DNA from: Bacteroidota bacterium
GTDB lineage: Bacteria > Bacteroidota > Bacteroidia > Flavobacteriales > Weeksellaceae
Reading direction: 5' to 3'
NCBI GenBank assembly: GCA_023423715.1
Contig: JAFAFC010000013.1
Span: 18,556 to 82,555, forward strand
DNA length: 64,000 nucleotides
Part shown: positions 27,628 to 36,334 of the stretch, in pieces
How the letters are laid out: the number at the start of each line of letters is the position of its first letter
Numbering within the stretch: the first letter of the stretch is position 1
Notes under the pieces: model-generated
Database searches by the model: none
What the model saw: the letters and a program-made list of their open reading frames with translations, nothing else
What the model was told of the DNA's origin: nothing
Program-made: the position numbers and the translations under genes

Positions 27628-28101
27628 ATGAAGCTATCAAAAATTAAAGAAATCCTGCCAACATTAGTAAATGTTGGATTTCAATTAGAAAACGGAACCT
27701 TAGTTCCAGAACATTTCCACGTTACCGAAGTGGGACAAATTACTAAAAACTTTATAGACTGTGGTGGCGTAATCCGTTCGGAAAAAGTTGTAAACTTCCA
27801 ATTATGGAATGCAGACGATTTCGAGCACAAATTAAAGCCAGCTAAGCTATTAAACATCATCAAGCTATCCGAAGAAAAATTGGGCATAGAAGATGCGGAA
27901 ATTGAAGTGGAATACCAAAGCGAAACGATTGGTAAGTATGATTTGGATTTCAACGGAGAGACATTTGTACTGAAAAATAAAACAACAGCTTGTTTGGCTC
28001 AAGATGCCTGCGGTATTCCTTCCGAAAAAGTAAAGAAAAATTTGGCGGAACTGCCTGTAAATAATGCTAATGCTTGTACTCCAGGTGGCGGATGTTGTTA
28101 A
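27628..28101 (+). CDS. DUF6428 family protein with Cys-rich tail
   Basis: A 157-residue protein of the DUF6428 type that commonly follows arsR in Bacteroidota. The body is soluble, alpha/beta-like and contains VTEVGQITKNFIDCGG. The last residues, CTPGGGCC, plus CLAQDAC upstream, give five Cys and suggest a soft-metal-binding tail. It is the first gene of the operon after the ArsR site and could bind arsenite or a related metalloid. Function unproven. Confidence 0.7.
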   Translation: MKLSKIKEILPTLVNVGFQLENGTLVPEHFHVTEVGQITKNFIDCGGVIRSEKVVNFQLWNADDFEHKLKPAKLLNIIKLSEEKLGIEDAEIEVEYQSETIGKYDLDFNGETFVLKNKTTACLAQDACGIPSEKVKKNLAELPVNNANACTPGGGCC

Positions 28102-28113
28102 AATTGAATTTTT

Positions 28114-28545
28114 ATGTTTTCAAAAATCATTCATACAGATAATTCAAAGACAACAATCATAATCCGACTGATTGTTGGAGGTGTTTTTTTATCGGAGGGC
28201 ATTCAAAAATTGCTGTTTCCTGCTTTTCGGGGAGCCGGGCGGTTTGAAAAAATTGGCTTGCCATCTCCTGAATTTCTTGGAAGTTTTGTAGGCATATTTG
28301 AAATCCTTTGCGGAGCACTTATTTTGCTCGGGTTGCTTACAAGGTTAGCAAGTATTCCGCTCATCATCATTATGCTTGTTGCCATTGCCACGACCAAAAC
28401 ATCTATTTTGGCTAATGAGGGTATTTGGGAATTGCTGCACGGCAGCCGTACGGATTGGGCGATGCTTTTGGGAAGTATGTTTTTGTTAATCAAAGGTGGA
28501 GGTAATTGGTCTATTGATAAAATCGTAATGAGAAATGGAGCGTGA
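28114..28545 (+). CDS. DoxX-family membrane protein
   Basis: A 143-residue membrane protein with about four spans, starting with an IIRLIVGGVFLSEGIQKLLF segment typical of DoxX-like proteins, then LGSFVGIFEILCGALILLGLL. DoxX proteins are linked with redox or membrane stress but have no settled reaction. It overlaps the chromate transporter start by 11 bases, so the two are probably translated together. Confidence 0.75.
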   Translation: MFSKIIHTDNSKTTIIIRLIVGGVFLSEGIQKLLFPAFRGAGRFEKIGLPSPEFLGSFVGIFEILCGALILLGLLTRLASIPLIIIMLVAIATTKTSILANEGIWELLHGSRTDWAMLLGSMFLLIKGGGNWSIDKIVMRNGA

Positions 28546-29662
28546 TATTCAAATAAAGGAAATTGCCAAGCTCTTTCTCAAGCTCGGTTTTATTGGTTTT
28601 GGAGGTCCCGCGGTTCATATTGCTATGATGCAGCAGGAGGTAGTAGTGAAAAGAAAATGGATGAGCGAACAGCATTTTTTGGATTTGTTGGGAGCTACTA
28701 ATCTCATTCCTGGCCCCAACAGTACAGAAATGGCGATACACATCGGCTATGACAAAGGCGGTTGGAAAGGATTAATCTTTGCAGGGTTATGCTTTATTTT
28801 ACCTGCGGTTTTCATTACCGGGATATTTGCATGGTTGTATCAGCAATACGGACAATTGCCCGAAGTACAGCCCTTTATTTACGGTATCAAACCTGCAATC
28901 ATCGCTATTATCATAGGAGCTGTTTTTCCATTAGCAAAGAAATCAGTAAAGTCCACATTCTTGGCGGTTGTAGGTATTCTTGTTTTGGTACTGTCATTAT
29001 TCGGCATTAGTGAAATCTATTTGATGTTTGGAGCGGGATTGCTGGCAATGGCCTTGTATTACCTTCAGGATACAAAAAATACGCTCCAAAGTTTTATCCC
29101 GCTCGCATTCTTACAAATCGCACAAAGCCCCTTACTGTCTGAAACAAATACCAAATTATTTTGGATATTCCTGAAAATTGGTGCTATCCTCTACGGAAGC
29201 GGTTATGTTCTTTTCGCCTTTTTAGATACGGAATTAGTTGCAACGGGCTTACTCACCCGGCAGCAATTAATGGATGCTATTGCTGTTGGACAGTTTACCC
29301 CAGGTCCTGTTTTTTCTTCAGTTACGTTTATTGGCTATCAAATCAACGGACTATCCGGAGCAGTTATTTCTACGATTGCTATTTTTCTGCCGTCGTTTAT
29401 TTTAGTAGCATTGCTAAATCCCTTGATGAAAAAAATGCGCCAATCTAAAGGACTGTCCATTTTTCTCGATGCGGTCAATGTGGCATCTGTTGCAATCATA
29501 GCCGCTATTTGTCTTACAATGGGCAAAGAAACTATTACTGATTGGCGGACGATATTAATTGCAATGATAAGTGCGATCGTAGTTTTCAAATTCAAAAAAA
29601 TAAATAGTGCCTTTGTGGTTATTGGAGGAGCATTATTAGGGTATTTATTTAATCTTATCTAA
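28535..29662 (+). CDS. chrA: chromate transporter ChrA
   Basis: A 375-residue inner membrane exporter of chromate. It has both halves of the CHR family: GFIGFGGPAVHIAMMQQEVV with LIPGPNSTEMAIHIG near the start, and SGYVLFAFLDTELV with AIAVGQFTPGPVF in the second half, each with several spans. Full-length double-domain form. It lies in the arsR-controlled operon after DoxX, so the operon treats several oxyanions. The 5' end overlaps the DoxX gene. Confidence 0.9.
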   Translation: MERDIQIKEIAKLFLKLGFIGFGGPAVHIAMMQQEVVVKRKWMSEQHFLDLLGATNLIPGPNSTEMAIHIGYDKGGWKGLIFAGLCFILPAVFITGIFAWLYQQYGQLPEVQPFIYGIKPAIIAIIIGAVFPLAKKSVKSTFLAVVGILVLVLSLFGISEIYLMFGAGLLAMALYYLQDTKNTLQSFIPLAFLQIAQSPLLSETNTKLFWIFLKIGAILYGSGYVLFAFLDTELVATGLLTRQQLMDAIAVGQFTPGPVFSSVTFIGYQINGLSGAVISTIAIFLPSFILVALLNPLMKKMRQSKGLSIFLDAVNVASVAIIAAICLTMGKETITDWRTILIAMISAIVVFKFKKINSAFVVIGGALLGYLFNLI

Positions 29663-29705
29663 AGTTATCTTAAACAAAATATTTAAACAATAAAAATTAG
29701 ACAAA

Positions 29706-30479
29706 ATGAAAATAGCATTATTCAGTGATATTCACGCCAATTTACCTGCATTAGAAGCATTTTTTGAAGATGTTGAAAAAAGAAAACCAGACAGTATTTA
29801 TTGTTTGGGCGATTTGGTGGGCTATAATATTTGGCCAAACGAAGTGGTAAACGAAATCCGTAAAAGGAGAATACCAACCATTGCCGGAAATTACGATTTT
29901 GGCATTGGCAGAATGAGCAACGAATGCGGTTGTGCCTACAAAACAGACAGTGAAAAAGATAACGGAAATATTTCTATTTCATTCACAAATTCTTTGATGA
30001 AAGATGAAGAAAGAGCGTATTTGCGTACACTTCCAGCCCATATCAAAGTAGAATTTCAACTGAATGAAGATAAATTGAATTTGCTTTTGGTACACGGAAG
30101 TCCGAGAAAACTAAACGAATATCTTTTTGAAGACCGTGAGGAAAAAAGTATGCTTCGCATTATGGAGCAAGCCGATGCAGACATTATGTGCTTCGGACAC
30201 ACACACAAACCTTATCACAGAGTTTTAAATTCGGGTATTGACGGTCAAAATCATTTCAGACACGCCATTAATATCGGTTCGGTTGGTAAACCGAAGGACA
30301 GCGATGTAAGAGGCGGTTATGTAATGTTTACGATTAATGAAAACAGTTCTGTGTTGGACAAAGATAGTATCAGTGTAGAATTTATACGCTTTGATTATGA
30401 TATTGAAAGGGCTGCAAAAGCAGTTGAAGAAAGCATTTTACCAAACGAATACGCAGAAAATTTAAGAAGAGGTTACTAA
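29706..30479 (+). CDS. metallophosphoesterase
   Basis: A 257-residue calcineurin-like phosphoesterase with the metal motifs in order: SDIHANLPALEAF (Asp8, His10), GDLVGYN, GNYDF, HGSPR and GHTHKPYH. It resembles the YfcE/MJ0936 group that hydrolyses phosphodiesters. It follows chrA by 43 bases and precedes gcvH by 16. Why a phosphodiesterase is in an arsenic/chromate operon is unknown. Confidence 0.85.
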   Translation: MKIALFSDIHANLPALEAFFEDVEKRKPDSIYCLGDLVGYNIWPNEVVNEIRKRRIPTIAGNYDFGIGRMSNECGCAYKTDSEKDNGNISISFTNSLMKDEERAYLRTLPAHIKVEFQLNEDKLNLLLVHGSPRKLNEYLFEDREEKSMLRIMEQADADIMCFGHTHKPYHRVLNSGIDGQNHFRHAINIGSVGKPKDSDVRGGYVMFTINENSSVLDKDSISVEFIRFDYDIERAAKAVEESILPNEYAENLRRGY

Positions 30480-30495
30480 TCTAAAATTTATAAAA

Positions 30496-30873
30496 ATGGA
30501 ATTTCCAACCGAAAGAAAGTATTCAAAAGAACATACCTGGATAAGCATACAGGACAACACAGGTACAATAGGCATTACAGAATTTGCGCAAAGTGAATTG
30601 GGCGAAATCGTATATGCGGATTTACCAAACGTTGGATATAGTTTTCAGCAGGACGAAGTATTCGGCTCTGTTGAAGCAGTTAAAACGGTCAGTGATTTAT
30701 TTATGCCTGTATCGGGTAAAATCACTGAAACGAACGAACTACTTTTGAAAGCACCAACACTCATAAACGACCATCCTTATAAAGACGGTTGGTTGATTAA
30801 AATTGAAATAAAAGACATTACAGAATTAGAAGACTTATTGACATCAAACCAATATAAAGAACTTACAAATTAG
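30496..30873 (+). CDS. gcvH: glycine cleavage H-like lipoyl protein
   Basis: A 125-residue GcvH homologue, normally the lipoyl carrier of the glycine cleavage system. The lipoylated Lys is Lys63 in GSVEAVKTVSDLF, and the N-terminus YSKEHTWISIQD fits. No gcvP, gcvT or lipoyl synthase is nearby. It sits three bases before the Acr3 start, in the arsenic operon, so a separate role is likely: lipoyl dithiols bind arsenite strongly. That role is inference. Confidence 0.88.
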   Translation: MEFPTERKYSKEHTWISIQDNTGTIGITEFAQSELGEIVYADLPNVGYSFQQDEVFGSVEAVKTVSDLFMPVSGKITETNELLLKAPTLINDHPYKDGWLIKIEIKDITELEDLLTSNQYKELTN

Positions 30874-30875
30874 CA

Positions 30876-31916
30876 ATGCAACCAAAATTAAAATTCTTAG
30901 ACAGATACCTTACTTTATGGATATTCCTTGCAATGGCAATTGGCGTGGGTTTGGGTCATTTCTTTCCCAATATTTCTAATGTTACCAACAGCTTATCTGT
31001 TGGCACTACCAATATTCCATTGGCAATAGGATTGATATTAATGATGTACCCCCCCTTGGCAAAGGTTGATTATTCCTTATTGCCCAAAGCATTTAGAGAT
31101 AAAAAAGTAATTGGCATATCCTTATTGCTCAATTGGGTAATCGGCACGCTATTGATGTTTGGATTAGCGGTTTTGTTTTTACGTAACGAACCCGATTATA
31201 TGACAGGCTTAATTCTTATCGGTTTGGCAAGATGTATTGCCATGGTCATCGTCTGGAGTGACTTAGCTAAAGCAAACAGAGAATATACAGCTATGTTAGT
31301 TGCATTAAACAGCATCTTCCAGATATTTACTTACAGCTTTTTAGTTTGGTTATTCATCAACGTATTACCTGCAAAATTAGGATTAGCCAATTTCAATGTA
31401 AGCGTATCCATGAAAGATGTTACCGAAAGCGTATTGATATATTTAGGTATTCCATTCCTAGCAGGTTTTTTAAGCCGTTACTTCCTTATAAAATCAAAAG
31501 GTATAGAATGGTATAACCGAAAATTCGTCCCCGCAATATCGCCAATTACCTTGTACGCTTTACTGTTTACGATAGTATTAATGTTCAGCTTGAAAGGCGA
31601 TAAAATATTGGAATTACCAATGGATGTAGTAAAAGTAGCCATACCGCTAATCATCTATTTTGTGTTGATGTTTTTCGTGAGCTTCTTTATCAATAAATCT
31701 CTTAAAGTTCCTTACGACAAAAACGCATCCATCGCATTTACAGCCACAGGAAACAATTTTGAATTAGCAATAGCCGTAGCAATATCGATTTTCGGCATTC
31801 ATTCGCCACAGGCATTTGTGGGTGTTATCGGCCCACTGGTAGAAGTTCCGGTACTGATATTATTGGTAAAGGCAAGTTTATGGCTAAAGGAGAAATATTA
31901 TAGTAAAAAAGACTGA
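30876..31916 (+). CDS. acr3: arsenite efflux permease Acr3
   Basis: A 346-residue BASS-superfamily permease that exports arsenite. It has ten hydrophobic segments, the conserved Cys120 in LARCIAMVIVWSDL required for transport, and FTATGNNFELAIAVAI near the end. It is the last gene of the operon and is three bases from gcvH. Its 3' end is convergent with nhaA, two bases away. No arsenate reductase gene is visible. Confidence 0.92.
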   Translation: MQPKLKFLDRYLTLWIFLAMAIGVGLGHFFPNISNVTNSLSVGTTNIPLAIGLILMMYPPLAKVDYSLLPKAFRDKKVIGISLLLNWVIGTLLMFGLAVLFLRNEPDYMTGLILIGLARCIAMVIVWSDLAKANREYTAMLVALNSIFQIFTYSFLVWLFINVLPAKLGLANFNVSVSMKDVTESVLIYLGIPFLAGFLSRYFLIKSKGIEWYNRKFVPAISPITLYALLFTIVLMFSLKGDKILELPMDVVKVAIPLIIYFVLMFFVSFFINKSLKVPYDKNASIAFTATGNNFELAIAVAISIFGIHSPQAFVGVIGPLVEVPVLILLVKASLWLKEKYYSKKD

Positions 31917-31934
31917 ATTTAAATTTCAGTCTTC
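31910..31934. terminator. shared bidirectional terminator of acr3 and nhaA
   Basis: AAGACTGAA at 31910-31918 pairs with TTCAGTCTT at 31926-31934, loop of seven bases. The stem contains the last codons and stops of both convergent genes. An A run on its left would be the U tract for the leftward transcript. Confidence 0.65.
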
Positions 31935-33106
31935 TTACTCTTTCTTCTACTTGATAAATTCAAAATCACATATCCTATTATACCCGCAATGAGTGATGTT
32001 ATTAAAACAGATAGCTTGGCCTCTTCAATGAAAACCTGATTGTCAAATGAAAGCATAGATATAAATATGGACATTGTAAAACCTATTCCAGCTAATAATC
32101 CTAAGCCAATAATGTGAATAAAGTTACTGTTTGCAGGAAGTTGACCTATCCCTAATTTAGAGCATATCAAAGAGGTTACAACAATGCCAATGGGCTTACC
32201 AAAAATCAATCCCAGTGAAATACCTAAACCTAAAGGGGAAGTCAGTCCTTCTATCATTTCCTGATGAATTGTAATATTTGTATTGGCGAATGCAAAAATG
32301 GGAATAATTAGAAAGTTAACAGGTTTTACAAGTGCATGTTCTAGTTTCTCTAACGGAGATTCAACTTCTGTATCATTGGTTGGCAAGGTCATCGCTACCA
32401 GTACACCTGCTATAGTGGCATGAATGCCAGAATGATGCACAAAATACCATATAAACACTCCTGGTATTAGATATAGATAGGGATTCTTAATATTGAATCG
32501 GTTCATCAAAATCAGTACTAGTATTCCAATTCCGGCATAGCCTAGATAGCCTAACTCAATTCCGGATGAATAGAAAATGGCAATTACTAAAATAGCTATG
32601 AGGTCATCCACTATCGCCAAAGCCGCTAAAAATATTTTTAAACTGGTTGGTACTCTTTTGTCTAACAGCGAAATTACGGCCAATGCAAAAGCAATATCGG
32701 TAGCCATGGGAATACCCCAGCCGGAAGCTGTCGGGGTTCCTGAATTAAAATATAAATAAATCAATGCGGGGACAACTGCTCCACCGATAGCAGCAAGGAT
32801 AGGCAAGATTGCTTTTTTAGGAGAAGAGAGTTCTCCTTCAACAATTTCTCTCTTAATTTCCAGACCTACCAACAGAAAAAAGATTGCCATCAATCCGTCG
32901 TTGATCCACATACTTACGGAATAATTGAGGTGTATGGCTTCATTTTCATACCCCAGCTTTGTGTCCAATAAATTTTGTAGCGGAACGGCCATTGATGTAT
33001 TTGCCACTATCATTGAAATCACTACGCATAAAAAAAGGAGGAAACCTCCAAAATTACTTGATTGAACAAAGTCTTTGAAAATATTTAGATTGATCTTATC
33101 CTTCAT
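31919..33106 (-). CDS. nhaA: Na+/H+ antiporter NhaA
   Basis: A 395-residue NhaA-type antiporter that exchanges sodium for protons across the inner membrane. About eleven hydrophobic segments are seen. Typical segments include INDGLMAIFFLLVGLEIKRE, then AIVDDLIAILVIAIFY with the Asp-Asp pair that binds Na+, and GLLAGIGFTMSIFISML near the end. It faces acr3 and shares a terminator. An ArsR-like site lies upstream, which may place it in the same regulon. Confidence 0.93.
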   Translation of the reverse strand: MKDKINLNIFKDFVQSSNFGGFLLFLCVVISMIVANTSMAVPLQNLLDTKLGYENEAIHLNYSVSMWINDGLMAIFFLLVGLEIKREIVEGELSSPKKAILPILAAIGGAVVPALIYLYFNSGTPTASGWGIPMATDIAFALAVISLLDKRVPTSLKIFLAALAIVDDLIAILVIAIFYSSGIELGYLGYAGIGILVLILMNRFNIKNPYLYLIPGVFIWYFVHHSGIHATIAGVLVAMTLPTNDTEVESPLEKLEHALVKPVNFLIIPIFAFANTNITIHQEMIEGLTSPLGLGISLGLIFGKPIGIVVTSLICSKLGIGQLPANSNFIHIIGLGLLAGIGFTMSIFISMLSFDNQVFIEEAKLSVLITSLIAGIIGYVILNLSSRRKSKKTEI

Positions 33107-33128
33107 GTTTTAAATGTAAAAGTTAAAT

Positions 33129-33144
33129 ATCGCAATTTACCAAT
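33129..33144. promoter_or_regulatory. ArsR-type operator-like site upstream of nhaA
   Basis: ATCGCAATTTACCAAT, 22 bases before the nhaA start, matches the reverse complement of the arsR-upstream operator at 12 of 16 positions, including its first eight bases. It is weaker than the other two sites. Confidence 0.4.
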
Positions 33145-33299
33145 ATTAACTTACTCTGCCTCATAGATGGGTTCTAAATCTATGAAATAAGCTTAATTTG
33201 GGTAATAAATCCGTGTCACTTTGTAGTGAAGATCTATTAAAATTATGCATGTAAAATCCTGACATAATAGCTAGTAAGCTAATACACTTTAAAATTGTA

Positions 33300-34620
33300 A
33301 GGAACTGTGTTGGGGCTATTTCCTTAATTATGGTAATGTTATAACTTCTGATGAGATTATTTTGCGTTCATATTCTGAATCATAATAGGCATTACTTTTC
33401 CATAATATGTATGTCAATTCCAATAATTTCCTTTGGATGGCAACTATAGCCTTCATTTTAATCCCATGCCTTGAAACTATTCTTAAGAAAATATCTCTGA
33501 ATCTTTCATCAGTCCTGATTGCAGCCAGTGCCGGAAAGTGCATTACTTTCCTTAAATTCCGATTACCCCGCTTGGATATTCGGGGTTTGGATTTCACTGA
33601 GGTTCCAGATGTTTTTTCTCTTACATCTAATCCTGCATAACTGACCAATTGTCTTTTATTCTTTATTAACTCGAATCCGTTAGTTTCGGCTATAATGGTT
33701 ACAGCGGTTAAGTTTCCAATTCCAGGAATAGAAGATACCATATTCATCTTTTCTAGTAGAACTTCGTCTCCTTTGATAAGTATAGCAATTTCTTCTCTTA
33801 TCTCTTTTTCCTGCGAATCAATAAGAGCTATTCTTTTTTTTGTTCGTTTCACTGAGCTTTCACTTGATGTTTCAGAAGTACGTTCTGCATGCAGTTGATT
33901 TTTTAACATTGTACGCTCATGTACCAACTGCTCTCGTTCCCGACAAAGCTGTCTCAAATCATTGAATATTTTTAAAGGAGGTTGCCAAACTTCCAATTGC
34001 CTTTCCAAACCGAATCTCGAAATGGCTTGTGAAGCGCTCTTGTCAGTTATGGTTTTTATGTCAAGTGTTCTCGCATAATTACTAATCTTGTTTGGCAGAA
34101 CGATACTGACTTGTTTTTTAATACTGCATAGGTAATAGGCTAAGGATTCATGATAAACGCCTGTTGCTTCCATTACGTACCGTACTTCTGTTGTAATTGA
34201 TGTCTGCTTATTTACCCATGACACAAGGCTTGAAAAACCCTTTCGAGTATTGGGAAATACTTTGTATGCATAAACTTCTATGCTGATTTGTTCATCCATT
34301 CGACCAAGCGATACAACTAATTCATTTTGTGCTACATCAATTCCTACTGTCTGCTTTAATAATACCTTCATCTTATCTGGTTTAGGTAAGTGATAACCTT
34401 TCTTCATCTTTTCTCCTGACTGGATATACTGGCTATAAGACTCATCATAATGAGCAAATTCCTTACATTCTGTTCAGATTCTAAAAGGTTAAAGAAGAGG
34501 AGGCAGTTTCTTTTCTTGAATATACCATATAGGCTATTTAAAGCAAAATCTGCTCTCGCCCTTCTTCACTTAGATTATATTATACAAACATAGGAGAAGC
34601 AAAAGAACGTCGCCTGATTA
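33300..34620 (-). mobile_element. IS110-family insertion sequence (approximate limits)
   Basis: The transposase gene plus a roughly 200-base non-coding stretch upstream of its start. IS110 elements lack clear terminal inverted repeats, and none are visible, so both limits are estimates. It lies between nhaA and the DUF1905 gene, in the cargo region of the ICE. Confidence 0.5.
33328..34407 (-). CDS. IS110-family transposase
   Basis: A 359-residue recombinase with the IS110 layout: an N-terminal RuvC-like DEDD domain with the first Asp in VGIDVAQNEL (Asp24), a coiled coil around residues 150-200, and a C-terminal Transposase_20 domain with the SSIPGIGNLTAVTII HhH-like motif and VSYAGLDVREKTSGTSVKSK, where the Ser nucleophile is expected. 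IS110 elements are guided by a structured RNA encoded in their non-coding end. Full length and apparently intact. Confidence 0.92.
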   Translation of the reverse strand: MKKGYHLPKPDKMKVLLKQTVGIDVAQNELVVSLGRMDEQISIEVYAYKVFPNTRKGFSSLVSWVNKQTSITTEVRYVMEATGVYHESLAYYLCSIKKQVSIVLPNKISNYARTLDIKTITDKSASQAISRFGLERQLEVWQPPLKIFNDLRQLCREREQLVHERTMLKNQLHAERTSETSSESSVKRTKKRIALIDSQEKEIREEIAILIKGDEVLLEKMNMVSSIPGIGNLTAVTIIAETNGFELIKNKRQLVSYAGLDVREKTSGTSVKSKPRISKRGNRNLRKVMHFPALAAIRTDERFRDIFLRIVSRHGIKMKAIVAIQRKLLELTYILWKSNAYYDSEYERKIISSEVITLP

Positions 34621-34769
34621 ATGATGGTTTATAATAGAATATTTGCCATAACCCTAGCATCTAATTCATTAAATTTGTCCTTAAAACAAATAGACTAATT
34701 CCTAAACAAAATACCCAAATTTTCTAAATTAAGGGGTTAGCGGTAAAGCTATAATACAGGTCATAAAAG
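34408..34769. other. non-coding stretch upstream of the IS110 transposase; possible bridge RNA end
   Basis: A 362-base gap without a gene. The part next to the transposase start (34408-34620) is where IS110 elements encode their guide (bridge) RNA, and it contains repeated short complementary pieces, but I cannot fold it by hand with confidence. The rest is the leader of the DUF1905 gene. Confidence 0.4.
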
Positions 34770-35237
34770 ATGAAATACTTAGTAAAGAACAAGGAGCTCG
34801 AATTGAAATATGAAGCAGGTAAAGGTGCTTGGACATATCACATCCAAGTACCTAACACTAAACATATCGTAGGAAAATGGGGCTCATTGAAAGTATCTGG
34901 TACAATTGACAACTACACAATTGACAGTATTAATTTGTTTACGATTGGAGGACAAGACAAGCTAATTTCAATTAATGACAAAATCAGGAAAGCAATCAGC
35001 AAAAGTGGTGGCGACACTGTAACTGTGACACTTTACTTATTGACTTCAAAGGAGCCGATTACAGAAAAAGAAATATTAGATACTTTTAGAAATTCGGGTG
35101 TTTTAAAATCGTTCAATAAATTACCAAAAGAAGATAGGATCAAAATTATTGAAAAAATATCCTCTACAAAATCCGAGGACAAACAAGTAAATCTAATTTT
35201 GAAATACATTGACCAATTGGGTGACGACAATGATTAA
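34770..35237 (+). CDS. DUF1905/YdeI-like protein
   Basis: A 155-residue protein. Residues 1-90 resemble the DUF1905 beta domain (GAWTYHIQVPNTKHIVGKWGSLKVSGTID, TVTVTLYLLTSKEP); residues 95-150 resemble the YdeI/OmpD-associated helical domain (FNKLPKEDRIKIIEKISS). The role is unclear. It is the first gene right of the IS110 element and faces the same way as its neighbour. Confidence 0.65.
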   Translation: MKYLVKNKELELKYEAGKGAWTYHIQVPNTKHIVGKWGSLKVSGTIDNYTIDSINLFTIGGQDKLISINDKIRKAISKSGGDTVTVTLYLLTSKEPITEKEILDTFRNSGVLKSFNKLPKEDRIKIIEKISSTKSEDKQVNLILKYIDQLGDDND

Positions 35238-35333
35238 GCAGTCTTCACTTGATTTCCTTTCTACTCTCAAGCACAATGGTTTGAACAAAAAAATGGCATT
35301 ACTTTAAAACTGTCAGTAAAAATAAATTTCAAA

Positions 35334-36323
35334 ATGATTGAAACTGAAATCTCAATAACCGTAAACAGGAAATCCGATATTACCTTATTAGAGCAAACAA
35401 TCGTCGGTAACAAGTTCCAATTTCCGGTTTACATTCGGGAATATGAATTTAGCTATCAAATAAATTTTACAAGTGATTATGAGGAATGGGAATTAGACAC
35501 GGCTATTCTCAATTCTTTTCCTGGATATGAATTTACCACCGACCTTGAAAAAGGACGGAAGGAAATACGGGTTCAAATATCCCGATACCAATCAGAATTA
35601 TCGACTGATGGCTGGGGAAGACGGATTGAAAATACTTTGGATGAAACGAAATATCTTGTAAAAGCATCGGTAAATAATCCTGAAAAGTTCAACCCTAAAA
35701 TCAAAGTCTTGTTTGAAGATAAAGAGCAGTACTACTTTGTAAATATTGCAGATGGTGTTAACAGTACAACCGAAGAAAAAGGTTTTTTGCTTCTGGATCA
35801 TTTTAAAGCCAATGAAACGGATGAAGCAACTTTTTTTAAAGATAGATTATACAAATCTCCATTAGAAGCTTTTCATTCAGGATACTATAAGTTATCTGAA
35901 TTGGTTGACAAGGATTTTAGCACTTATCTTGAAAACAAAAAGAAAGAAATCAGAGAAATTCAAAAACAACCACGAAAAATCATCAGAGATTTTATAAACG
36001 CCTGTAACAGTTCCGATGAAAGTAGTATCCTGAAAAATCTTGACGAAAATATCGTTTTTGAAGTTCGTAAAAACTGGAAAACAATATTTGAAATCGAAGG
36101 GCTTTCAAAATTCAAAGAATATCTGAACTCATCCGATCAACAATTGTGTGGTAAGAATTTTAAAATCAGGTCATCTTGGAGTTTTAGTTTACCAAACGTG
36201 ACTATTGGAGTAAAATATTTTCCGCCAGTTACAGAAAAGGATATGCACCCTACTCAAAAATATGAGCAGATAAGGTTTGTACTAAATGATAAAAAAATCG
36301 CTAGTATTTTGTATGAGAATTAG
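35334..36323 (+). CDS. orphan protein of unknown function
   Basis: A 329-residue soluble protein I do not recognise. The last 110 residues (from about 215: KIIRDFINACNSSDESSILKNLDENIVFEV) resemble an NTF2/SnoaL-like cone fold, often used for small-molecule binding. The N-terminal part is beta-rich. Convergent with the receiver-domain gene, 11 bases between stops. Confidence 0.55.
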   Translation: MIETEISITVNRKSDITLLEQTIVGNKFQFPVYIREYEFSYQINFTSDYEEWELDTAILNSFPGYEFTTDLEKGRKEIRVQISRYQSELSTDGWGRRIENTLDETKYLVKASVNNPEKFNPKIKVLFEDKEQYYFVNIADGVNSTTEEKGFLLLDHFKANETDEATFFKDRLYKSPLEAFHSGYYKLSELVDKDFSTYLENKKKEIREIQKQPRKIIRDFINACNSSDESSILKNLDENIVFEVRKNWKTIFEIEGLSKFKEYLNSSDQQLCGKNFKIRSSWSFSLPNVTIGVKYFPPVTEKDMHPTQKYEQIRFVLNDKKIASILYEN

Positions 36324-36334
36324 TGAATTTTATC

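Noticed and set aside
30496..30873. Functional glycine cleavage operon
   Set aside because: No gcvP or gcvT is present; neighbours are metal resistance genes.
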